A DNA stretch of 64,000 bases from Thauera sp. 2A1 (GTDB lineage Bacteria; Pseudomonadota; Gammaproteobacteria; Burkholderiales; Rhodocyclaceae), in contig NZ_SSXV01000005.1 of NCBI RefSeq assembly GCF_009469595.2, forward strand, positions 186,001 to 250,000, read 5' to 3'. The notes beneath the pieces were generated by a model, which was not told where the DNA came from, ran no database searches, and worked only from the letters and a program-made list of their open reading frames with translations. Of the stretch, positions 27,592 to 36,862 are shown piece by piece; position 1 is the stretch's first letter; each line of letters begins with the position of its first letter. The translations under genes were made by a program, and so were the position numbers.

Positions 27592-28783
27592 GTGGGGCAC
27601 GGCACCCTGGAGGTCGCCGACATCTTTCGCACTTGCGGTCCGGCCTGGCGGCAAACGACCCGCCTCAGCCTGGGGCAGCTCAAGGTCATGTCGGCCATCG
27701 AACAGTGCCGCAGTGCGGCGCTGGGCGGGCATGTGCTGCGCTGCACGGACTGCGGACACGTCGAGATTGCCTACAACTCGTGCCGCAACCGGCATTGCCC
27801 CAAGTGCCAGGGGCGTGCCGCACGGCGCTGGCTCGAGGCCCGTCAGGTCGATCTGCTGCCGGTCGAGTATTACCACGTCGTCTTCACCGTCCCGGCGCCG
27901 ATCAGCGCCATCGCTTACACGAACAAGGCGCTCCTCTACGGGCTGCTGTTCGAGCTCGCGGCCGAGACGCTGCGCACGATCGCGGCCGATCCGAGACATC
28001 TGGGCGCACAGATTGGCGCTACCCTGGTCCTGCACACCTGGGGGTCGGCGCTGACGCATCATCCGCATGTGCATGGGATCGTCCCCGGTGGCGGGCTGTC
28101 ACCCGACGGTTCGCGGTGGATCGCGTGCCGACCGGGCTTCTTCCTGCCGGTCCGGGTGCTGTCACGGTTGTTTCGGCGACGCTTCCTTGAGGAACTCGCC
28201 AAGCTCCACGGTACCGGGCAACTGCGCTTCTTCGGCACGGACACCAAGCTGGCTGACCCGGCCACCTTTGCCGCGTGGCTCAAACCGCTGCGTCAATGCG
28301 AATGGGGTCGTCTATGCCAAGCGCCCCTTCGCCGGGCCAGCTGCCGTGCTCGCCTATCTGTCGCGCTACACCCACCGGGTGGCGATCTCGAACCAGCGGC
28401 TCGTCGCGCTGGACGAACGCGGAGTCACGTTCCGCTGGAAGGACTACCGGGCCAAGGGGCGCACGCGCTACAAGACGATGACGCTCGAGGCGGGCGAGTT
28501 CATGCGCCGCTTCCTGTTGCATGTGCTGCCCGGCGGCTTTCATCGCATCCGCCACTACGGGCTCATTGCCAACGCCGGGCGGCGGGACAATCTCGCGAAG
28601 GCCCGTGCGCTGCTGAACGTCGCCCCCACCGTCACGAGCGAGCCCGACGGGGCCGAGCGGTTGGCCTGCCGTCCACAACCGGTCTTCGTGTGTGCCGATT
28701 GCGGTGCGCCGATGATCGTCATCAGCACCTTCGAGCGCAGCGCCCCGATTCGCGCGCCACCTCATCGGCCGGGTGCGCCATGA
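27592..28783 (+). pseudogene. IS91-family (Y1/HUH-type) transposase, frameshifted
   Basis: The reading frame from the GTG at 27592 gives the zinc-binding N-terminus (CTDCGHVEIAYNSCRNRHCP, KCQG) and the HUH motif (THHPHVHGIV), then goes out of frame near 28304-28307. The rest, AKRPFAGPAAVLAYLSRYTH onward with the probable nucleophile tyrosine, continues in the +1 frame to a stop at 28783. Removing one G from the GGGG run at 28304-28307 restores a continuous protein. The split therefore looks like a single-base insertion (or assembly error) and the element is probably unable to move on its own. Confidence 0.85.
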
Positions 28784-29648
28784 GCGCACGCGCGTCTCCC
28801 CACTTCCACCGACGGTCGGCTCTGCGACACACGGAACCGAAAGGCGACGGCTGCGTTCCCGGCTGTCCAGACAGACGTTTCGCTCTGCCGCCACCCCCAC
28901 GATCGATGCGCCACCGTTGTGCGCCTGCATATCGTGGCGCTCTCACCCCAACGATCAGAAGCGCGATCGCGCAACCGGACGGCAAGGCTGCGCTTCAAAT
29001 CCCCATAGCCACATCACCCACTCCACGCCCGTCCTGCTAATTCGCGGTTTCCTCCCTCGAGGCTTGTCCGACGCCTGCCACACAGGTCTGTGCATGTTCC
29101 GCGGCCTACGCGTTATGGCAGGCGTCAGACAACCCTTAACAAGAGCAGTAAGTTGCGTGTGGCAGCTACCTGAGCACAGCCGACGCTCTACAGACCGACT
29201 GGATGAAAGGACGGGCGGCGGCTCCTGGCCGAATGTGCGAGTTCGAGCTGAACGCCCCGTAGCCGCCTTTGGCGATCAGGCGGAGGTCATTCCGAGTAGC
29301 TGCACCGGCCGACGACCTGATACTCGCCGCCATCCCGTCGATGACCATTCCACCCTGAGGCCTGCCACCCAGGTCCTGCAGCCGTGGATGGCTCGCGAGT
29401 CCACGCGTCGGCAGACGTCATCGCACATAGGCGACGCGAGATCAGCGTCGAGGCGGCCGGTGCCGGATGCGCTCGGTGAGCGATTCGACCGCGTCACCGA
29501 CGATGAAGGCCTCATACAGGTGGACGGTCGCATCCATGCGGTCTATACGTGAGCAATGTCAGCACCGTGGGCGCGATGCTGTCGCTGCGCCGGGCGGCTG
29601 AATCCGGTTCGATCCCGCACGGCATTGATGGCCATGGGAGTGCTCGCG
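28784..29648. other. Gene-poor stretch between the IS91-type element and the Vgb-like remnant
   Basis: About 865 bases. Open frames exist (one from 28773 to 29552) but have no domain, unusual Arg/Ser/Pro composition and no ribosome site, so I do not call them genes. The first part is probably the terminal region of the IS91-type element. A long inverted repeat lies at 29064-29132. Nothing else recognisable. Confidence 0.5.
29064..29132. repeat. 17-base inverted repeat with nested hairpin
   Basis: Arms 29064-29080 (TTGTCCGACGCCTGCCA) and 29116-29132 pair at 16 of 17 positions. The 35-base spacer has its own small hairpin (CACAG-GT-CTGTG at 29081-29092). It could be an end structure of the IS91-type element, whose termini act as folded single-strand DNA, or a recombination site. 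Confidence 0.6.
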
Positions 29649-30282
29649 ATGCATTGGAAGGGATGGGTTCTTGGCTTCGCCTTCGTTACGGCAGGTGCCG
29701 CGATGGCCGCCGAGGTGAAGATGGAGCGCTTTGGTGTGCCCGGGGGGCGCCCGTCCGCACGACGTGGCGCCCGCACCGGAGCCGGGCGGGCCGGTGTGGT
29801 ACACGGCGCAGGGCCAAGGGGTGCTGGACCCGGCGACCGGTCAGACGCGACAGATTCCGCTGGGCAGGGGCTCGGCGCCGCACGGGGTGATCGTCGGCCC
29901 GGATGGAGCGCCGTGGATCACCGACAGCGGCCTGAACGCGATCGTGCGCGGGGACCCGAAGTCGTTCGCGGTGACCCGCTACCCGCTGCCGGAACGCAGC
30001 GGCTACGCCAACCTGAATACGGCTGCGTTCGACGGCAAGGGCATCCTCTGGTTCACCGGCCAAGCGGGCATCTACGGCCGACTCGGCCCGGCCACTGGCG
30101 CGCTGCGCGTGTTCGACGCGCCACGCGGGCGCGGCCCCTACGGCATCGTCCGCACGCCGGAGGGGGACATCTACTATGCCTCCCTTGCCGGCAGCCACAT
30201 CGCCCGCATCGACACCACGAGCGGCGAGGTGTGGGCGCCTGAATCGGGCACCGACCATCTGGTCGTCTATCGAACACAGTGA
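29649..30282 (+). pseudogene. Decayed virginiamycin B lyase-like (Vgb) beta-propeller gene
   Basis: A signal peptide (MHWKGWVLGFAFVTAGAAMAA) begins at 29649 behind a GGGAG ribosome site, but the frame is broken at a run of six G (29742-29747); the remainder continues one frame over with propeller blades such as VWYTAQGQGVLDPATG, PHGVIVGPDGAPWITDSG and GPYGIVRTPEGDIYYASLAG. Removing one G rejoins the parts. The 3' end also stops after about three to four blades where the family has six to seven, and blade 1 is shortened. A degraded fragment. Confidence 0.7.
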
Positions 30283-30345
30283 GGGCGCTCGACGCGGCCA
30301 GGCGGTGACGTGCGCCGGCTCCTGGCGATCGCCTCGGAGACCATC

Positions 30346-31113
30346 ATGCGAGTGGATCGGCTGGCCATTGTTGGCGTGATGACGGGGAACCCCGTTCAAG
30401 ACAGGGAAACGGAGGCGGGCGCCTACGCTTTGCTGCAAAAGTACATGGACAGGTTTCCGGACAATCCATGGACCTTGCAGTTCGTGAAGCTCGGCGCGAC
30501 GAAAGGGGCAGGCGAATGGAACGCGCAGGAAGACGGGATCACCGGCGGGCAATCAAGCGGATTCGAGCAGTCGGCGGGAAGCCTGGGCGTCTATGTACTT
30601 GCGCACGGCAGCATGGCGGGCCTGGCCGGTGTCGTCGACGAAGCCAAGTTCTACGTGATGCTGAAGCACCTGAAACTGCTGTCGGTCAGGAAGCTGTGCC
30701 TGATCGCCTGCGTCAGCGCGGGTGAGGCGATCAAGGACGGCCATGTCGTGGGCAATCCCAGTACGCTCTGGCGTCTGTGCCAATACCTGGGCGAACAGGG
30801 CCGGGATTGCAGGCCGGTGATGGCGGGGTGGAGTTCCTTCGTGACGGTCGTGAATGACGAGATGTTCAAGAAGGACAAGGACGACACGAAGCCGATGACG
30901 CTGGGGGAGTGGAAGACGAAGAATGCGAAGGATCGGGGCGTTCTGGATCCGGCAGGATTCATCGGCAAGAAGGCGGTCGACGGACCACGCGGGAAGCCGG
31001 AAAAGATACTGGCGTCGAATCCGTTCAGCGACAGCAGCAAGAAGAAGCTGTTCTACATGTACAAGGACGGCGCCATGAGAGTCGCTTACGAAGACTGGAC
31101 GGATAAAGGATAA
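30346..31113 (+). CDS. Orphan protein with a clan-CD-peptidase-like His/Cys pair
   Basis: A 255-residue cytosolic protein with no family I can name. H87 ends a hydrophobic strand (LGVYVLAHGSM) and C122 follows another (RKLCLIACVSAG). A His-Gly after one core strand and a Cys after the next is the layout of clan CD cysteine peptidases (caspase, clostripain, C80 toxin self-processing domains). The C-terminal third is Lys-rich (DSSKKKLFYMYKDG). The ATG at 30346 is chosen for its GGAG site six bases upstream. It sits at the right edge of the mosaic island, beside the Vgb remnant and next to the convergent htrA gene. Enzyme activity is inference from motif spacing only. Confidence 0.6.
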   Translation: MRVDRLAIVGVMTGNPVQDRETEAGAYALLQKYMDRFPDNPWTLQFVKLGATKGAGEWNAQEDGITGGQSSGFEQSAGSLGVYVLAHGSMAGLAGVVDEAKFYVMLKHLKLLSVRKLCLIACVSAGEAIKDGHVVGNPSTLWRLCQYLGEQGRDCRPVMAGWSSFVTVVNDEMFKKDKDDTKPMTLGEWKTKNAKDRGVLDPAGFIGKKAVDGPRGKPEKILASNPFSDSSKKKLFYMYKDGAMRVAYEDWTDKG

Positions 31114-31243
31114 ACGATGCCGCCTCGCATCGGCACCGAGACGACGCCGATGCTGGAAGTGGCGATGCCGGGTCACCTGTTCCTTGCTGTAGCCGCCCTG
31201 GCGAGCGCGGCAGGCGTATCGCATGGCCGCGCTCGAGGGTGCC

Positions 31244-32737
31244 TCACTCGATGCGCACCGGCACGAAGATGCGCGCGCCGCCGCGCTGGATCAGCAGGGC
31301 GAAGCGGTTGCCGGCGCGTTGCAGCAGCTCACGCAACTGGGCCACGGTCGTCACCGGCTGGTTGTTGAGCGCCAGGATGACGTCGCCGCGCTGCACGCCG
31401 GCGCGCGCCACCGCACCGCCGCTGCCTTCCACCACCAGACCGCCGCGCACGCCGAGCTGGCTGGCTTCCTGCGGGTTCAGCGGACGGGCGCTGAGCCCGA
31501 GCTTCGCACCGATGTTCTCGCCACCCTCCGGCGTGGCGGCGGCGAGCGGCGCGGATTCGGACTTCAGCTCCTCCAGCGTGGCGGCCACTTCGCGGCTGCG
31601 ACCGTCGCGCCAGACCTCGAGGCGCACCCGCGTGCCGGGTCGCTTCTCGCCGACGATGCGCGGCAGGTCGGCCGATTCCTTGATGCGGGTGCCGTCCAGG
31701 CTCAGCACCACGTCGCCCGCCTTGAGACCGGCCTTTTCCGCCGGGCTGCCGGGGTCGACGCTGGCCACCAGCGCGCCGCGCTCGTCGGGCAGGCCGAAGG
31801 ACTGGGCGAGATCCTTGTCCAGGCCCTGGATGGCGATGCCCAGCCGGCCGCGTTGCACGCGGCCATGGGCGACCAACTGGTCCTTGATGTTCATCGCCAC
31901 GTCGATCGGGATCGCGAACGAGATGCCCATGAAGCCGCCGGAGCGCGAGTAGATCTGCGAGTTGATGCCGATCACCTCGCCGGCGAGGTTGAATAGCGGG
32001 CCGCCGGAGTTGCCCGGATTGATGGCGACGTCGGTCTGGATGAAGGGCACATAGTTCTCGTCGGGCAGGCGGCGCGCCTTGGCCGAGATGATGCCGGCGG
32101 TCACCGTGTTGTCGAAGCCGAAGGGCGAGCCCATCGCGATCACCCATTCGCCGACGCGGCTGCGGTCGGCATTGCCGATCTTCACCGCCGGCAGGTTGCG
32201 CGCGTCGATCTTCAGCAGCGCGACGTCGGTGCGGCGGTCGATGCCCACCACCTTGGCCTTGAACTCGCGCTTGTCGATCAGCGTGACGGTCACTTCCGAG
32301 GCCACCGCGCCGCCGCCGTTGGCGTTGGGGTCGCCGGCGACGACGTGGGCGTTGGTCAGCACGTAGCCGTCGGCGCTGACGATGAAGCCGGAGCCGATGC
32401 CGCGATTGACACGCGGGCCGTTGCCCGGCGACCCCGGCATGCCCGGCACCGGCACGCCGAAGCGGCGCAGGAAGTCGTAGAAGGGGTCGTTGGCGAACGG
32501 GTTGTCCTCGTTCATCTGCGGCTGCGCGACGCGCTGCACGACGCTGATGTTGACGACGGCCGGGCCCACCTGCTCGACGAGGTCGCCGAAATCCGGCAAG
32601 CCGTAGCGGTTGGGCGACACCGTGGCGGACGGCGCCGGCGCTGGCGCGTCGGCGGCGTGGGCGCTGAGGGTGGCCCCGATGGGCAGGCAGGCGGCGAGGG
32701 CCAGGGCGAAGGCACGAGTGGCGACAGCTTTGCGCAT
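31244..32737 (-). CDS. degP: HtrA/DegP-type periplasmic serine protease
   Basis: A 497-residue periplasmic quality-control protease/chaperone of the Do family (MucD-like). The start at 32737 gives a clean Sec signal peptide ending near SAHA. The catalytic triad is H131 (TNAHVV), D171 (RRTDVALLK) and S244 (NPGNSGGPL). Two PDZ domains follow (about 275-365 and 385-490), both with GL/GV ligand-loop features. Five more codons upstream are open but would spoil the signal peptide. Confidence 0.94.
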   Translation of the reverse strand: MRKAVATRAFALALAACLPIGATLSAHAADAPAPAPSATVSPNRYGLPDFGDLVEQVGPAVVNISVVQRVAQPQMNEDNPFANDPFYDFLRRFGVPVPGMPGSPGNGPRVNRGIGSGFIVSADGYVLTNAHVVAGDPNANGGGAVASEVTVTLIDKREFKAKVVGIDRRTDVALLKIDARNLPAVKIGNADRSRVGEWVIAMGSPFGFDNTVTAGIISAKARRLPDENYVPFIQTDVAINPGNSGGPLFNLAGEVIGINSQIYSRSGGFMGISFAIPIDVAMNIKDQLVAHGRVQRGRLGIAIQGLDKDLAQSFGLPDERGALVASVDPGSPAEKAGLKAGDVVLSLDGTRIKESADLPRIVGEKRPGTRVRLEVWRDGRSREVAATLEELKSESAPLAAATPEGGENIGAKLGLSARPLNPQEASQLGVRGGLVVEGSGGAVARAGVQRGDVILALNNQPVTTVAQLRELLQRAGNRFALLIQRGGARIFVPVRIE

Positions 32738-32891
32738 GAGAGTCCCGTTCAAGACGATGAGGAAAGCACGATCGGTGGACGCGAATCAGCGTGCACCGTT
32801 CCCGTGCGGGGGCACGCCTACAAGGTAGGGATCGCTGCGGCGGGTATCAAGAGGCTCGCCGCGGCAGGGCTGCCGCGACCTTGTGCGTCGC

Positions 32892-34961
32892 TCAGAAGCG
32901 CGTGCCCAGCGACAGCCAGACCTGCGGGCCGAGCTCGTTCGCCGGCTTGTCCGGGCCGAAACGCGACAACTGCTGCAGCGGACGGTTGGCGTACTCCTGG
33001 TGGCGTCCGAGGAGGTTGATCGCGGTGAGGCGGATTTCCACCGGCCGGCGATCGATGCGGAAGCTGCGCGCCACGCTGGCGTCGAGCGTCGTATATGCCG
33101 GCACCGTGTAGCGGAAGGTCGGCGTGAAGCCGAAGCCGGCGTCGAGCGGACCCATGCGCAACAGGGTCAGCGTCGATTGCCAGGCACCGAAGCGCTGCAG
33201 CCAGGTGACGCTGGCGGTGTAGGGGGCGACATTGCGCCGGATGTCGGCATCCTTCGCCGCCGCGCGCACCATCGAATGGTTGAGGATGATCTCGCCGTCC
33301 GGCCATGGCTTGCTGCGCAACTGGTACTCGATGCCGCTGAGGTGCACCGGGTCGGCCGCGTTGCGCCAGCTCGTCGCGCGCAGCAGGCGCTGGATCAGGT
33401 TGGGATCGGCGAGGGCGTTGTCTCCCGGCGCGAGCGTCACGTCGACCTGCCGGCGCACGATCAGGTCGCGGATGGTCTCGTGGAACAGGCGCACGTCCAG
33501 CGTGCCCGCCAGCGCCGGCAGGGTGCCGAGGAAGCCGAGCTCGAAGGCGTCCATGCGTGGCGGGCGCAACTCGGGATTGGGCAGGAACCGCTGCTGCAGC
33601 AGGCCGTAGACCGGGTCGATGATGCGCGCGTCGACCGCGTTCTCGAACAGGGACGGCTGGCGCCAGGCGCGCGAATAGCCGATGCGCCAGGTGCTCGCCG
33701 GCGATGCCTGCCAGTTCAGGAAAAGCCGCGGTGCGAGGCGAGGTTGCTGACCGTCTATGCGTTCGGCGAGCACGCCCAGGTTCCACAGCCACTGGGGCGC
33801 GCTGCGCCACTCGAGGTTGCCGAAGAGGCGCAATTCTTCGCGTTCATGCCTGCCCACGTCGCGAAAGTAGAAGGCGGAATCGGTCGACACGCCGCGCCAC
33901 TCCGCGCCCCACAACAGGCGCAGATCGGGCGCGGCCAGCATGCGATGCTGCAGCTCGAGGTTGTTGCGCACCAGGTCCATGGTGTTGCTGACCGGGATGC
34001 GCATCGCCGGCAAGGCTGCGAGATAGGCGGCGAGCGGCGGCGGCAGGTTGGCGCGCGAATCGAGGAACCAGTCGTCACGCAACTGGTTGCGTGCGTGATA
34101 CCAGGACAGCAGCCACTCCTCGTCGGTACTGGGGGCATGGCGCCAGCGCAGGTGCAGGGTGCTGTCGGTGCTGCGTGCGGTGCGCTCGCGGTCGGTCTCG
34201 AACGGCATGCCGGGGTAGCCGCGTTGATTGAACGCCTCGCTGACGCCGGCGGTGAGGTTGATCTCGTCGGCTTCGCTCACCCGCAGGTCGCCACGCAGGT
34301 TGAGGACATTGCCGCGGCGGCCATCGTGCAGCCCTGAGAAACCCTCATCGCCAAAATGGCGCACCGTCAGCCTCAGGCCCAACGGGCCGCTGTGTGCGAC
34401 GGCGCGCGCCTCGACGTCGGCGATGCCGTGGTCGCCCAGGTTGAGCGACACGGTGCTGCCTTCCTCGGTCGCCGTGTGGCGGGTGATGATATTCACCACG
34501 CCGAGAAAGGCATTGGAACCGTAAGCCGCGGAGTTGGAACCGCGCACCACCTCCATGCGTTCAATGTTCTGCAGCGATCCGATGTCGGCGGCGTCGCCGA
34601 GGGAGCCCAAATTGAGCGAGCGGCCGTCGACCAGCACCTGCAACTGGGCCGGCAGGTCGAAGCCCAGCCCGTGGTAGGTGACCCATTGCGTGTTGCCCCT
34701 TTCCTGGCCGATCTGCATGCCCGGGGCGAGCCGCAGCAGCCGGCTGAGGTCGCGATAGCCTGTGGCGGCGATCAGGTCGGCATCGATCACGCTGATGGCG
34801 GCCGGTGCATCGCGCAACGGCTGCGGCAGGCGCGAGGCGCTGAGCACGACGGGAAGCGGCTCGAGGTAGGGGTCCTCGTCCGGTACGGCGAGGCAGGCGA
34901 GCGGGATCAGACCCAGCATCGAGCATGCGGCGGCACGGAGCGGGACGAGTTTCTGCCTCAT
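32892..34961 (-). CDS. TonB-dependent outer-membrane receptor
   Basis: A 689-residue outer-membrane transporter. A signal peptide (to about residue 25) is followed by a plug domain (about 40-150) with DLSRLLRLAPGMQIG, GLGFDLPAQLQVLVDGRSLN and VEVVRG-type segments (MEVVRGSNSAAYGSNAF), then a beta-barrel ending in an aromatic residue (WLSLGTRF), as required for barrel assembly. No clear TonB box is seen in the first mature residues. The substrate is not evident; it is divergent from oxyR with 140 bases between. Confidence 0.9.
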   Translation of the reverse strand: MRQKLVPLRAAACSMLGLIPLACLAVPDEDPYLEPLPVVLSASRLPQPLRDAPAAISVIDADLIAATGYRDLSRLLRLAPGMQIGQERGNTQWVTYHGLGFDLPAQLQVLVDGRSLNLGSLGDAADIGSLQNIERMEVVRGSNSAAYGSNAFLGVVNIITRHTATEEGSTVSLNLGDHGIADVEARAVAHSGPLGLRLTVRHFGDEGFSGLHDGRRGNVLNLRGDLRVSEADEINLTAGVSEAFNQRGYPGMPFETDRERTARSTDSTLHLRWRHAPSTDEEWLLSWYHARNQLRDDWFLDSRANLPPPLAAYLAALPAMRIPVSNTMDLVRNNLELQHRMLAAPDLRLLWGAEWRGVSTDSAFYFRDVGRHEREELRLFGNLEWRSAPQWLWNLGVLAERIDGQQPRLAPRLFLNWQASPASTWRIGYSRAWRQPSLFENAVDARIIDPVYGLLQQRFLPNPELRPPRMDAFELGFLGTLPALAGTLDVRLFHETIRDLIVRRQVDVTLAPGDNALADPNLIQRLLRATSWRNAADPVHLSGIEYQLRSKPWPDGEIILNHSMVRAAAKDADIRRNVAPYTASVTWLQRFGAWQSTLTLLRMGPLDAGFGFTPTFRYTVPAYTTLDASVARSFRIDRRPVEIRLTAINLLGRHQEYANRPLQQLSRFGPDKPANELGPQVWLSLGTRF

Positions 34962-35102
34962 TCGGGATCGGGGGCGTGCTTCGGGGGGCGCCGGAGTATA
35001 GCCGACGGGCCGGCAGCGGCCGCACGCAGGATTGCCCTAAGGGGGTAACATCGTCGGTTCGAGTCATGCCGATCGTTGCAAGGCGGAACACCGGAGCATT
35101 CC

Positions 35103-36041
35103 ATGACCCTTACCGATCTTCGCTACCTCGTCGCGCTGGCCCACGAACGCCATTTCGGCCGCGCGGCCGAGAAGTGTCACGTGTCGCAGCCGACCCTGTC
35201 GGTGGCGATCAAGAAGGTCGAGGACGAGCTGGGCATCCAGCTCTTCGAGCGCAGCGCTTCCGAGGTCAAGATCACCGAGACCGGCCGCCGCATCGTGCAG
35301 CAGGCCGAGAAGGTGCTGATGGAGGCGAGCCAGATCCAGGAGATCGCTGCCGCCGGCAAGGATCCGCTGGCCGGCCCGCTGCGCCTGGGCGTCATCTACA
35401 CCATCGGCCCCTACCTGCTGCCGCGCCTGATTCCGCGCGTGCACCAGCTTGCGCCGCGCATGCCGCTGATCATCCAGGAGAACTACACCGCGCGCCTGGC
35501 CGAGGCGCTCAAGCGCGGCGAGCTCGACGTCATCATCATCAGCCTGCCGTTCGAGGAACCGGGCGTGGTGGCGCAGCCGGTGTATGACGAGCCGTTCCGC
35601 GTGCTGCTGCCTGCCAGTCATCCGTGGACGGCGGAGACGCACATCGACCCGGAGCATCTGGCCGACGACCATTTGCTGTTGCTGGGCGCGGGCAACTGCT
35701 TCCGCGAGCAGGTGCTGGAGGTGTGCCCGAGCTGCCGCAACGTGGGCGGGCTGCAGCGCACGCTGGAGGGCAGCTCGCTCGAGACGATCCGCCACATGGT
35801 GGCGACCGGGCTGGGGGTGACGGTGCTGCCGAGTTCAGCGGCCGACGACATGACGATGCAGACGCCGCTGGTGGCGGTGCGTCCGTTCTCCGATCCCGAG
35901 CCGTCGCGCCGTGTTGCGCTGGCCTGGCGGGTGACCTATCCGCGCAGCGGGGCGATCGACATCCTGCGTGCGGCGATCATGGAGTCGGCCCTGCCGGGCG
36001 TGCGGCCGGTCGGGCGGGTACCGGTGCTCGATGCGGCCTGA
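35103..36041 (+). CDS. oxyR: Hydrogen-peroxide-responsive LysR-type regulator
   Basis: A 312-residue OxyR. The N-terminal winged helix (residues 1-60, HFGRAAEKCHVSQPTLSVAI) precedes a periplasmic-binding-like sensor domain. C199 and C208 in GNCFREQVLEVC are at the same positions and nine-residue spacing as the peroxide-sensing disulfide pair of E. coli OxyR. A dps gene, a classic OxyR target, lies 140 bases downstream. Confidence 0.95.
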   Translation: MTLTDLRYLVALAHERHFGRAAEKCHVSQPTLSVAIKKVEDELGIQLFERSASEVKITETGRRIVQQAEKVLMEASQIQEIAAAGKDPLAGPLRLGVIYTIGPYLLPRLIPRVHQLAPRMPLIIQENYTARLAEALKRGELDVIIISLPFEEPGVVAQPVYDEPFRVLLPASHPWTAETHIDPEHLADDHLLLLGAGNCFREQVLEVCPSCRNVGGLQRTLEGSSLETIRHMVATGLGVTVLPSSAADDMTMQTPLVAVRPFSDPEPSRRVALAWRVTYPRSGAIDILRAAIMESALPGVRPVGRVPVLDAA

Positions 36042-36181
36042 GTCCAACGTGATAGGCCTTCGGCATGAGGGCGATTCCCACGTTCGATTGGCGCCAAACC
36101 TTCGCTCGGCATAGCATCGAAGCGTTCCGGACGGCTTTGCGCCGTGTTTTCAGCGACTCATCAGCGACAAGGAGGACGTAA

Positions 36182-36652
36182 ATGGATATCGACATCGGCA
36201 TCAACAAGAAGGATCGCGCGAAGATCGCCGAAGGGCTTTCGCGTCTTCTCGCCGACAGCTACACGCTGTACCTGACGACGCACAATTTCCACTGGAATGT
36301 CACCGGCCCGATGTTCAACACGCTGCATCTGATGTTCGAGGGGCAGTACAACGAGCTGGCCCTGGCGGTGGATCTGATCGCGGAGCGCATCCGCGCGCTG
36401 GGTTTCCCGGCGCCGGGCACCTACAAGGAATTCCAGAAACTCACCAGCATGGCCGAGCCGGAAGGCGTGCCGAATGCGCAGGAGATGATCCGCCAGCTCG
36501 TGCTGGGGCAGGAGGCGGTGGTGAAGACCGCGCGTAGCGTGGTGCCGCTGGCCGACAAGGTGGGCGACGAGCCGACCATGGACCTGCTGACCCAGCGCAT
36601 GCAGATCCACGAGAAGAACGCCTGGATGCTGCGCAGTTTGCTGGAGGAGTGA
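36182..36652 (+). CDS. dps: Dps-family ferritin-like DNA protection protein
   Basis: A 156-residue Dps homologue that stores iron and protects DNA by consuming peroxide with ferrous iron. The inter-subunit ferroxidase ligands are all present: H37 (NFHWNVTGP), H49, D64 and E68, matching E. coli spacing. A strong ribosome site (AGGAGG) precedes the ATG. Its place just after oxyR suggests peroxide induction. Confidence 0.94.
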   Translation: MDIDIGINKKDRAKIAEGLSRLLADSYTLYLTTHNFHWNVTGPMFNTLHLMFEGQYNELALAVDLIAERIRALGFPAPGTYKEFQKLTSMAEPEGVPNAQEMIRQLVLGQEAVVKTARSVVPLADKVGDEPTMDLLTQRMQIHEKNAWMLRSLLEE

Positions 36653-36721
36653 GCTTTCGGCTCCGCCCTGGGACGTGGGTGCTGTCTTGGGGTGGAGCTT
36701 TTTGGCCGGTGCTTGATCGGC

Positions 36722-36824
36722 GTTGCGGGGGTGGGGTTACCCCCGGAGGGGCGAGGACTGTCTGAGCCGAGCGCAGCGAAGGCGAGTTCCGCAGCCCAGG
36801 AGGGGGTAACCCCACCCCCGCAAC
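36722..36824. terminator. Long inverted repeat between convergent dps and topB
   Basis: Perfect 23-base arms at 36722-36744 and 36802-36824 (starting GTTGCGGGGGTGGGGTTACC) flank a 57-base loop containing GAGGACTGTCTGAGCCGAGC and GCGAGTTCCGCAG. The loop resembles that of the element at 51774-51878 although the arms differ. The position between converging genes suggests a two-way terminator. Confidence 0.7.
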
Positions 36825-36862
36825 GCGGCCTGTGCGGATGCTGGGCCGCGTAAAGCCCTGAG

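Noticed and set aside
28304..28307. Programmed ribosomal frameshift in the IS91-type transposase
   Set aside because: IS91-type transposases are normally one frame, and a single extra G in a G run is explained more simply by mutation or sequencing error.
29064..29132. Integron attC site
   Set aside because: The structure is right in size but the ends lack the RYYYAAC and GTTRRRY core sites, and no integron integrase is present; the nearby recombinase is of the Xer/IS91-associated type.
28773..29552. 259-codon plus-strand open frame
   Set aside because: It overlaps the end of the transposase remnant, is Arg/Ser/Pro-rich without a domain, and has no ribosome site.
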